This document shows, in pieces, positions 26,701 to 38,700 of a stretch of 64,000 nucleotides of DNA (position 1 is its first letter; every line of letters begins with the position of its first letter). The DNA is taken from the NCBI GenBank assembly GCA_037893225.1, contig JAZGUH010000003.1, positions 1,116,001-1,180,000 on the forward strand, read 5' to 3'. The notes beneath the pieces are model-generated. The model ran no database searches. It saw nothing but the letters and a program-made list of their open reading frames with translations, and was not told where the DNA came from. The position numbers and the translations under genes are program-made. Source of the stretch: Hippasteria phrygiana. Lineage: Eukaryota > Echinodermata > Asteroidea > Valvatida > Goniasteridae.

Positions 26701-29700
26701 TAATGTTCCGAAGAAGTGTCTTAATCAACAAGTCTAAAATCGACACTTCATTGTCAGATTCAGGTCCAAAAGATTCTGTTTGAAGATTTTAACGCGACGA
26801 GAAATGTTTCCCTGGTCCCTTCATCCAAAGCTATTTAATCGCGCGTGGCTGGTTCCCTCAATAACGGTATACATCCACACGTACACAAACGCACACTGAT
26901 CAAACTACTCTCGCTGAGTTTCCGTGTTCCCGAGATGACGTCACGCAATTAGGGGCGCGGAAACAATAGATAAAGGGGGGGACTTTATTCCGGGAAAATT
27001 AAACACCAAAAATGGGCAGAAACGCAGAAAACACATTTTAATCACATTTCTTATATTGTAAAAGAGTTATACAACACAAAATTAAATTTTTTGTACAATT
27101 TCATTGCAGCCACCCTTTAAAGCATATTGAGAAGGGATTAACCATTCTGAATATTGTGTTATAACCGTAGTCTGCTGAGTGCTTTGCAACAGTGGCATAG
27201 CCAGGAGGGGGAACTTTCCCCACCCCCTGGGAAATCCCCTTCTCCCCCTAGAATTTGTTTGAATTTTAAAATTGTTTTTGGTAATTTTTTTTAAAGAATT
27301 TGTTAAGGAGCTGGCGACTTGTCATGTGAAGTGTATGTTGATATGCGTTCAGTTTCGACAGAGGCCTAAATGTAAAGAAATTGTTTTACTAGGACCCAAC
27401 AAAAATCTCCACACTTTTTGACTTTTCCTAAAAATTAACCTTTTTTTTCCTTTTCTTTTTTATGCAAATCTCCCATCACAACCCCTGGGGCACTCGAGGT
27501 GTGGGCTACTTAGGAATATGTGGAAGAACAAGCCCCTCACACTGAAACAAGATGATATAATCTCTTCACAGCATGAATAGGGTCGGGATGGGTAACTAGT
27601 CCACTGCAATGCATTAATAATGCCTCTACCCATATTAAGCATAGAAGTGCCAAAGCCCAGGACTGGGCTCGAACGCACAACCTGCAGAATTACCCACAGA
27701 CCTTGAATTCAATGTGCCAAACCACTAGGCCACGGCACTTCCACAAGTAAGTGGTCATGCCACCCCCCCCCCCCCCCCCTTGCTCGATCCCCCCTGAACA
27801 GAACCTTGTTATGCCACTGCTTTGCAAGAGCCTGATGTGCAAACGCTTCAGCTTCCTTGGGCTTGATCCGAACCTATGACCTGCTTGCAGATTTCTTAAC
27901 CACTCAATCCCAAACCTTGCCAGGTCGACAGGCTGAGGCTGATATATCCAGTATATACCACCGCGAACTGCTATCAATAGACCAATATCATCAGTTTGTG
28001 CATTCTTATCAATTGACAAATGTCTTTTGCCTTGACAGGGATTTATCTGGCAATCCGCTGGTTCAGATCCGTCCTGAGGCGTTCCAACATCTGCAAAGTC
28101 TGCCTTACATGTAAGTCCATGGTAATTGGAGCACCAGTCCATTGTTTATTACTATGAAATTCTCAATTCATGGCAGAAAACCCTGGAATAAGAACTGTAA
28201 TTAGCGTGCCAACAGCCCCACTGAAGTTGTTGTCACTGAACATCTAACAAAAGAAAAACGGTGCACTAACAATGAACATCCATTGTTACTTGGCACTGAA
28301 TCCATTGTACTTGCTCAGTGTGTTCCCCCAATTGGCCCTACAGAATTTTCCTAATGGTCTTGAAGTGGGTAAAATTTTGATTCTTAGTTTGAGCAAAATC
28401 ATCATGGGTGGCGTTTTGTAAGAAAATGATTGAACCATAGGCTATTTAGTTTAACCATATTTGACGAGTCAGATCTTCCCGACTGTCAAAACAAATGAAT
28501 TATACTTTTGTGCTTTAAAAAAAATATATTTCCATGGTATTTTGCAGGGATCTTGGTGGACTTGACATCAGCCTCATATATTCAGGATCATTTGATGGAC
28601 TGGATTTACTTCAGGAACTGTAAGATTCTATAAGTTTCTAGATCATTTCTATAGGAACCTTGAGAAGTGTCTACTTTGTCTGCTAGAAATTAGCACAGAA
28701 AAAAGACAAAAAAGGAGACTTGAAAATGACAGCTAGGAATGGGTAAAAAAGTGGGTGAAAAACTGACGGGGCAATACAATGTACAAAAGAATTGGTCAGA
28801 TATGATCAGCTAATATTTGTACCATCTGTCACACTGTAAAACTACTCAGTGTGGCAGATTGAGATGTTGGCTCCAGACAGTGTCTCGGTCATGGTCCAAC
28901 TTGAGTCACATTTTTTGTTTTACTTGTGACTTGAATTGACAGAAGCCAGCACATTATGTCCAGCAGCATTTTATTCCACGGGACATGGCTAATGAACTGA
29001 TACTGGTCTCGACGAAAAGATTTTAGACAACTGGGTATGTATGAAGTATAGTAAAATAGATATAACTTGTTTATTTTGGATGAATAGGTAATATTAGCTC
29101 CCCGAGGTATTGGAAGTTGACGAACTATAGTTCCCTCGGCTTTTCCTGGGGAATTAGTTTGTCAACTTGCAATACCTCGGGAAGCTAATATTACCTATTC
29201 ATCTGAAATAAACATGTTATATTTATTTTACTATACTTCATACATATCCAGTTGTCGATTTTCATTTTATTGCTTAAAATGCTAGTTTATGTAAGTTAAA
29301 ATCATACTGTTTTCGTTTTTTAAATTTTAGTACAATAAAATGTTTTAAAAAGGGATTTTTAATAGTGAGGTAACTCACTGATAATCACCGGAATTTGTGT
29401 TTAGTTGTCTTCATAAGATTCATTATTTTTCGGTTCGTGTACCTCTCCATTTTGAATGCAAAAATAACAAACTTGGTATCAATTTAAAGCTTGTGATCTA
29501 AACTCTTCAGTGATTGGCCGATCTGACTGATATTTCCCCAAGTAAACCCTAATCGTGAGCCGTTCAGCGGTGCGGAAATGAAGGACAAACTTTATTGCTT
29601 GATTTCTACAACTAAAATTATCATATCTTTTTTAATACTGCTCCGATTTTAATAATTCTTTCATCCTTTTAAAGCTTATGATGTGTTCTTTCCAATGGTA

Positions 29701-32700
29701 TATAAATCTAGAAATTATTTTTTTGTGATGAGAGACTTGTCTATTGAGAGCCCCACAGTTGCAGTTTGTGTATTTGTGTTTTGTATCCCCAGTGACCTAA
29801 GCAACAATAACTTGTCGGAGCTTGAAGCCGGGACATTTGAAGGTCTTTCCCTGGTCACTGTCTTGTAAGTAATATGAAATATTAGGAGGGCAGCAGAATT
29901 GTAATCAAGTCAATCACAAGTCAATCACAAGTCAATCACAAGTCAATCACAAGTCAATCACAAGTCAATCACAAGTCAATCACAAGTCAATCACAAGTCA
30001 ATCACAAGTCAATCACAAGTCAATCACAAGTCAATCACAAGTCAATCACAAGTCAATCACAAGTCAATCACAAGTCAATCACAAGTCAATCACAAGTCAA
30101 TCACATGTCAGCTCACAAGCTACATGGGATGAACAATGACTAAGGAATGCTTTTGTTATATAGTGTGTTTGAATAGCTTGTTACATGGTTTGAGACCAGA
30201 ATTGTGATGTGACTTGTGATGTGACTTGTGATTGACTTGATTACAACTGTGGAGGACAGCCAATTTTCTTGGGTGGCACCAGGCTCGCACGCACTCCGAG
30301 CTTTTTTGGCCAATAAGGTCACCAAATTGCACGCTTGCGGCGTATGGTTATGCTACCCAAAAATGGCTTCTAGTTTTGTTTGCTGGATTTAGTCTATGCC
30401 CACCTCCCACCCAAGCCAAGATAATTGCCTGAAGTAATGTCTGGCATACTAATACAGACTTTGCCATTTGAATTTGTGACCCCCTATGCAAAAACACACA
30501 CGGGGCTGTTCTATGTGAAGAGGGTGACAACATTTTCATACGAGTGATTTTTTTTTTTGGGGGGGGGGGCCTTTGTTGGTTTCTATTATATCTATATTTT
30601 TATTTTTCATATATCTATATTTTTATATATAATTTAATTTCGGAAACGTTAATATTGATGAATAAAGATGAAAAAATAAATGTTGCTAGAAATTACTTCC
30701 ATCTCATTTCCTTCCACTTGCTATGTTTAAAGGGCTATATCTCTACAGATGCCCTTCCGTTAAATTGGAAAATATGAGTATGTAAATGTAAAGATATCTT
30801 GAGAACACAAAATGCCACAGGGGTCAAACCTGCACCAAATTAAAGCTCAGGATGTGACAAGTTCAACTATGTACAGTGTTATACAACTCAATTTTTAAAA
30901 TTGTGACATAATACTCATTTTTTTAGAGCCGGTCACTTTTGTTCTCATTGTCAAATCCTTAAAGGTATGGTGTATGATCAAGAAACAGAAAGATTAGTTT
31001 CAATCTGAAAGCTTACTATTCACATAAAGATGATACCAGTAGCAATCCTTGTGAGAAATATTTCCATCTGAAATGCAGTCAACTTTGAGAAAATTGTAGC
31101 CTGAAGACCCTTGAAAAAACACGAAGGCTTATTTCAGTTTCAACAATTGCAATGAGGACAAAATGAACGTGCACAAAATCACTGTTGAAACGGATAACTC
31201 GATTGGTCGAGTACCGGTACAGTATTCAAAGTTCAAATCCTGCTCCTGCCAGTTTTTGTTTGTTTTTTGGTTCACTTTGAAAATTCAACTTGTGTTGATC
31301 TTCATGATGACAAATTTGTTTCGCGTTCACTTTCGCCTGAAGTACGAACCGGCCTTTAGACAAGAATAAATCAAGAGTTTGAAGAGGCTCTGTTGTCATT
31401 GTCCGGCCATTACTTGTTTGAATGTTTCAGGAACATCAGCAAGAACAGTCTGGAAGAATTCCCTCAAGATCTCTTCTCTAGCCTAACATCGCTGCAGACG
31501 CTGTAAGTAACATTCATTTGCCCATGTATGCTGTGTATGACGGGGTGAGCAGCAACATTAAAGGCAGTGTACATGATTGGTCATTGCTGCAATTTTTCAG
31601 AAATGGACGGATTTGGGGGTTAGTATTTTATAGGAAATATCGTTCCACTGACCTGTTCAAAGTTTTGCGTTCTTGGATGGCGAAAAAAACGAGAGAAAAA
31701 CGGTGTTCGTTTTCAACCGTCGGGCGGTAAGCTCACTGGATTTGTTATAGCGCCCTCTTGTAAAATAAGCCCATATCTGTAAATGGGATCGTTTTCAATT
31801 GGTCACATATGTACATAGGCCGAGCGGAATGTACGTCGTGCAGCGAACGTCCAAGATCTGCTGCATGCACTCATGGTTACAACTAGGGGTGTGCATTTAC
31901 GGGTAGTAAAAGAACCGGGTACCCGATTGAAAAAAATACGGGTACCCGGGTACTCGTTAAAGAAACCCAACCCAAAACTTCCAATCCCGGAAGTTGTAAA
32001 AAAGTCTTTCTCTGAGATTCAAAAAGTCATATTGCAGACAAAAGTCTGAAAAATCCAATGCCTGTTAGGTAAACATGATCACTTCTCCGCCTTTGCATGT
32101 GCCGGCTCGAGCATGCGCCGGCATATCACAAAAGATGGCTATCCGGAAACTTTATACAGTTGTATTTATGGTGGATGAGGCATGCTATTATGTCTGGTCG
32201 AGGCTCTTATCCGTGCCTTGACTACAAAAACCACGACCGGTAAATCCCTTTATTGTCAATTTTCGTGAGCGTCATAAACGTGAAATCTGTGCTGGTTTTC
32301 ATGTAGTCGGGTTTTAATTTTAAAATTTTCCAACAAATATCATTCAAAACCTTTCCTTTTTTCATTGTCTGGGAAGTTACTATGCGATAATGTAAAGTTG
32401 TACGGGTACTCGATTCCATAATCTGGAACCGGTTCCTGATATGAACGGGAGGGTACTCGGGTACCCGGTTTTGATGCACACCCCTAGTTACAACAGGTCG
32501 CGTCGATACACTACGCGTACGCCAGTTTTCGGATTGTTAACCCATTTTAGACACAATGCGGACTAACTACATTCGGTCAATAGAGGGCAGTATCCGTTAT
32601 TTTTTTCTTGAAAGCGACAGCACACCAGGTGCCATCATTTCACATGATGATTGAGACTACTATTAACTTACAGTCTAGTCGGTTATTTCGTAATTATTCA

Positions 32701-35700
32701 TTAACAAAAATTGGGAGGATCACTAATCATGTACACTACATTTAAGTGCCAATCACATATCATCATTCCAAAATCACATATCATCATCAGCCATTTTTAC
32801 ATCACCTCTACTAGAGATTCTGACCAAAATCCCTTCAACAGTTCTGTGGTTTAAAAGGAAAATTGGTGCACTTTTTCCTTTTGGATTACAATCTTTGCCA
32901 AAAATGTGCATAATTATACACAAATGCCCAAATTTTAAGATTTGAAGGTTTGCATGGTGAAGACAGCAATAAGATGAAGAGATGCGGTAGCACCATGTGG
33001 CACCCGTTTTGTGATGTTGTGGGGTTCTGAAAAGAACCGGGGGAAACTCAACATTTTGGACAGTATCCTGTGCCCATCGTCAGGAGAGAACCCATACTGG
33101 TTATTACTGTTTAAATGTTTAAAACGATCTTTGTGTACGAGTCTCTATTTTGCATTGAAATTTGATTTCCTTGAAAGGTTTGCACAAAATCAAAGTCATG
33201 TCACAGCCTGAAGGGGTTATTTTTTGTTGGCGGGGCATCTGTCCAATTATTTTTCCCTGTACTGAATAAAAGGCCCACAATCCATGTGTCCATATTCTGT
33301 GCATGGTGAGTAATGCGTTCAAAATAGAACCGTTTGCGAAATGTTCTTGCGCATAGTTTCATGTCTCTGTATTGCATCATCCCTTTTGCTTTTCATCTCA
33401 TTTTATTTTGACACATCACACACTGTGCGAGGACGGCAGACAAATTGATTCGGAACCTCAGTCTGAATAATCTAAAAACAGAAAATACACCAAAATATTT
33501 GGTTCTTATGTATTCATCATTGGGTGTATTCGAGTAGCTCACCCGGGTCAACTCGGATTAGCCCTGTGCCGTTCGATTAGCTCTGACGTCATACTCGGGG
33601 GCTACAGTCCCTGCTCGTGGAGCAGAGTCAGTGTTGGAATCACATCACACGCATGTGTTGTTCATTCCAAGAAACGGACAAATATAGCAGCCTGACAGCA
33701 AATACAATCAAGTGGGCCCAAAACCAACTGATACATAATTAGCTGCTCCGGCGCGCAGCGCTGCAGAGCAGCTATTGTTTTCGTTAAGATATTTTTTTTT
33801 TTTTTTTTTTTTTTTCCTATTTTTCTTCTGCCCTTTTTGCCATAGGTTTTGTACACAACTCCCTTTCCCACCTAATTTCATACTATTAAAGCTCGTATTG
33901 TCCCCTCAAGTTGTCACAACAAAGACCATATAGCGTAGATGGTCCTAAAGCAATGACGTCATGATGACGTCAGTAGTTTTTAAATTGTGGCCTCATGAAT
34001 ATTTAATTTTCCACGCTTGCAAGCTCAATATCTGAAAAACCAATCGAGATGTGAAGTTTATATCTATTGCAAAGTATTAGTTGGGCGGCAAAAATGTTTC
34101 TGCCTGAGGAAAATGTTCGTGACGTCATCATGACGTCATCTGGAGGCCATTAACTTAAAGCACAATTTTGCGTGTTTAGCAACCTCCTATGACAGCAAGC
34201 ATAAGACAAGTCATACATTGTAATTTGGTCGACCTTACTGCAAGCGGAAATGATCGTGGCTCATTCCAGTGTGAAATACAGCCCATTTCAAAATTTTGCG
34301 AAAAGCAATAAGATAACATAAGAATTCTGGGAAGGCGATAACCGTGGGTATTTTGTAGCGCGTTGTGAATTTATGTGTGGACTGATTTAGACTCGTTATC
34401 GGTCCTTCCGTTGTCCTTCGGACTTCTAATACAGGATTAGGATATAACGTATGGTGCGGGAAGTAGTCTAATTCATCCCGCACGTTAGGGCATATCTACC
34501 AATGTGTTGAGGGCAGCAGACAACCTTAGCGGTTGCACAATTTGCACGAATGAGGTGGAATTTGGGGACTGTGCGAAAGTGTCTGAGCTGGAAATGTGTA
34601 TAGCGCCATCTCGTGACTATGATTTCAGACAATTCCAACGTGATTAATGGTGCATTTTTTAAGGCCTACATCTACAGAATTACAGGTCCGATTGGGCTGA
34701 ATTTCGGTATGTGCTAAGACCATTATGTGTGATAGATGCAAACTAAACTGACGAAATTATGACGTCATCACGTGATATATGACGTCACATTAAAGGTGCA
34801 TTTTTTAAGGCCTAAATCTTTAGAACTATGTCCGATTGGGTTAAATCTCGGGATCTGCCCAGACCATCATGTGTTACACAGGAAAATTTAACTTATAATG
34901 ACATCAGCGCGTGCCATATGACATCACATTAAAGGTGCATTTTTCCAAGGCCCAAATCTTTAGAACTACAGGTCCGATTGGGTTAAATCTCGGGATGTGC
35001 CCAGACCATCATGTGTTACACAGGAAAATTAAACTGACGTAATGACATCAGTACGTGCCATATGACGTCACATTAAAGGTGCAATTTTCTAAAGCCCACA
35101 TCTAGAGAACTATACCGATTGGATTGAATTTCGGGATGTGCCCAGACCATCATGTGTGATAGATGAAAATTGAACTGACGTAATGATGACGTCATCCTGT
35201 GCCATACGACGTCACATTTAAGGTGCATTTTTCTAAGGCCTACATCTAGAGAACTAGAGAACTACAGATCCGATTGGGATGAATCTCGGTATGTGCTCAG
35301 ACCATGATGTGTGATAGATGAAAATTGAACTGACGAAATGATGACGTGATCACGTGTCATATGACGTCACATTAAACGTGGATTTTTCTAAGGCCTAAAT
35401 CTACAGACCTACAGCTCCAATTGGGTTAAATATCGGGATGTGGCCACACTTTCACCTGAGCCATATTTACTTGTATGTGTGCTAGAATATGGATTTATAT
35501 GATGCACATCATAAACATCCTTAAGGAGCAGCTTTTTTCGTCATATTGACGAAAAACCTCTCGTTATTTATTGAGCTCATTGCAACTTTAGAAGCTCTTA
35601 TTCAAGCCCGATGTTGTTAGTTTTTGTGATTAACGGAAAATCAGTTAATCTCAAAGTAAGCCTAAGTCCAAAAAGGCCGTTTTGTCAATGGCTACAACAA

Positions 35701-38700
35701 TCATGTGATGATCATGACGGCCTGCATTTGAGTCTTGGATTAGCACGGCATTTGGGGCTAACCCGTCTGCCTTTACTCGAGTCGATCCGGGTGAGCTACT
35801 TGAAAGCACCCATTGTTTCAGAACCATAATTTGTTTTTCCTATTGGGGCTTTTGTGAGTCTTTAAAGATAAAGAAATGGAAGACTGTATTTTGTTTTCTT
35901 TGCTTGATTCAACACGGTATTTTTAACAATCTCCTCAGGCACTCTGACAAGTACCTGTTCTGCTGCATGGTGGGTGACATTGAAGAGTGCACCCCGGAAG
36001 TGGACCAATTCTCATCCTGTGAGGATCTGATGCGTAACCACGTCCTGCGCGCCTTCATCTGGATCCTCGGTCTAAGCGCGTTCCTGGGTAATGTCTTTGT
36101 GGTGGTCTGGCGCCTGCGAGCCAAGCAGCGCTTTAAAGTCCAGGGTCTCCTGATCCTGAACCTAGCCCTCTCCGACTGCCTCATGGGGGTCTACATGCTG
36201 ATCGTCGCCACCGCGGATGCCTACTATAGGGACGTATATATCTACTATGCCGATACCTGGAAGAGCAGTACCCTATGCACGATTGCTGGCTTCCTGTCGG
36301 CATTTTCCAGCGAGGCGTCGGTCTTCACGCTGACGGTCATCACCTTGGACCGCTTCCTGTGCATAATGTTCCCGTTCGGCCGGCTGCGGCTTGGACGGAA
36401 GTCTGTGAGATGGGTCATTGCGGGCAGCTGGGTGTTCGCGTTCCTGCTCAGCATCATGCCGGCCCTCGGCCTGCCTTACTTTGGCGGCCAGTACTACGGC
36501 CGGTCCAGTGTGTGCCTTGCCCTCCCGCTGACCGGGGAGAAGTCGCCCGGCTGGGAGTACTCCATTGTCATATTCCTTGGGATTAACCTCGTCAGTATCA
36601 TTACCATCCTGGTCTGCTACACGGCCATCTACATCTATGCCAAGCGGTCGGCCAAACAGATACGCTCCTCTAAAGGTGCCACTAATGAACTCAAACTAGC
36701 CACCAAGACTTTCCTGATTATCGCCACCGACATGTGTTGTTGGTTCCCCATTGTGATCATGGGCTACCTCTCTCTGTCTGGGTCAGTGGTCATACCTCCC
36801 ACGGTCTACGCGTGGACGGCGGTCTTCATCCTGCCCATCAACTCATCCATTAATCCCTATCTTTACACTATTTCATCCATCGGGCTTCCCAAGCTCTTAG
36901 AGGTGTCCAACCACTACAGATCCCACCGCTGCCACTCTCAGGACAATGGCCATCAGAACAGCGAGATGGCCTTAGCGAATGTCCGAAGCAATGGACATTC
37001 TCACACAGGTACATTGTTGACTTATTTCTTATGTAAAAGAAAGTCTCAAAGTGAACACAGAAAACTGGCTGGAGTGGGATTTGAACCTGCGACCTCTGGA
37101 ATACCGTACCAGTGCTCTACCAACTGAGCTATCTATGCCTATGTTGGTGGTCTCCAAAATTGTCTGGTATTCCGGAGGTGAGGTTCAAATCCCACTCCTG
37201 CCAGTTTTCTTCGTTCACTTTGAAAATTCATTCAAATTACCTTAAGTCAGTTTACCTCGTGGTCTGTTTGACGATGGCAAAAGAAATTCATCAGACTGTC
37301 TTTAGAACTTCAAAACAAATGCCCTCACAGCTACCTGCGCAATGGGTTAATTTGGCATCAAACACGAACTCAATTTAACGTGTATTTTATTTATTTTTAT
37401 TATTTTTATTTTACTATTTGGCATTCAGCCGGGATAGCCCACAAAAGTCTTTCGACTTATTTCCAGTGGGGTCCCATATCATAGAAGATGAGGAAGGAAG
37501 TTGGTTTTAAACGTGGGAGGAAACCAACGGAATCGGGTAGGGACTGAAAACCCAATCCACAGCCGAGATTTGAATCAGGGTCACAGTGCTGGAAGGCGAG
37601 GAAAGTACCACTACACCAACCTGAATGTAAACATTCATGCAAGCATTCTAAAATTATGAGCCAGTGTAAGCCACTATATTTTTGTTATGCATCTGTTGGT
37701 GGTTATAAATGTAATGTGGATATGGGGCATAAATTACTTTTTGAGGAGCAATACGTCTTTCTTAATTTGTATGCAAATTTGAATTGAAAACGAGGCTATC
37801 GAAGCATATCTCGACAGAAAGCTCTTCCGCGATGCATATACATAGGGGGTAATTGCATACGCTCAAAATAATGCACCTATCAATTCAAACAAAGCTTTTA
37901 TTCACACGAAGGGGGGGGGGGGAGGTTTCCGAGTGCGATGAATGGGATCACTCTATTTATTCTGGTGCCTATGCATTTACGCTTCTGCACAGCCTGTTCT
38001 TGGCTATACCAGCTCCCCATCATTAACAGCTGACGCAAGGGGTTAATGGAGCAAATACTGACCCGCTAGAATGACCTTGGCCTTAATATCCTGTCATTTC
38101 CCACTCCACAGTGACCACTCTCCTGCAGTCACCACTCACCAGCAGGAAAATGCCCACTTGTGGCCGCTTCCTTCTCTCTGCGCTGCTGCATGATGACAAC
38201 AGCCCAGTGCTAAGGCTCAATGGTGGTGATCTAAGGTCCATAGAGGCAGACCTGAAGACAGCAATGAATGTACTACGAGGCAGGGGTCTAGGCATCAATG
38301 GAAGCCTAGAGGATGCTGTTGTGTTGGAAAAGGAGGTAGGTAGTAATAGCCTGGTCCGCAAAGTATCGGACTCCTGTGAAAATCGGACTCCTGTGAAAAT
38401 CGGACTCCTGTGAAAATCGGACTCCTGTGAAAATCGGACTCCTGTGAAAATCGGACTCCTGTGCTCTGTTCAAAATGTCAGGTTATTAAACAACGGGTTC
38501 TTCTCAGAACCACACAACTCAAGGGATAACATATTTCACATGGTGTTACTGCAAACCTTCCATACTTTGTTCATGTCCTGGCCATGCAAACCTACAAGTT
38601 CCATTTAACACAAACAGCCCTTTTAATTATTCCATTATGGGCAGCGGCGTAGCTAAGTGGGGGGGGGGGGCGGCGTCACCCCACTGTAAAGCAGAAAATA

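Noticed and set aside
29906..30104. CRISPR-like array
   Set aside because: Units are 11 bp with no spacers, in a eukaryotic intron; a simple minisatellite.
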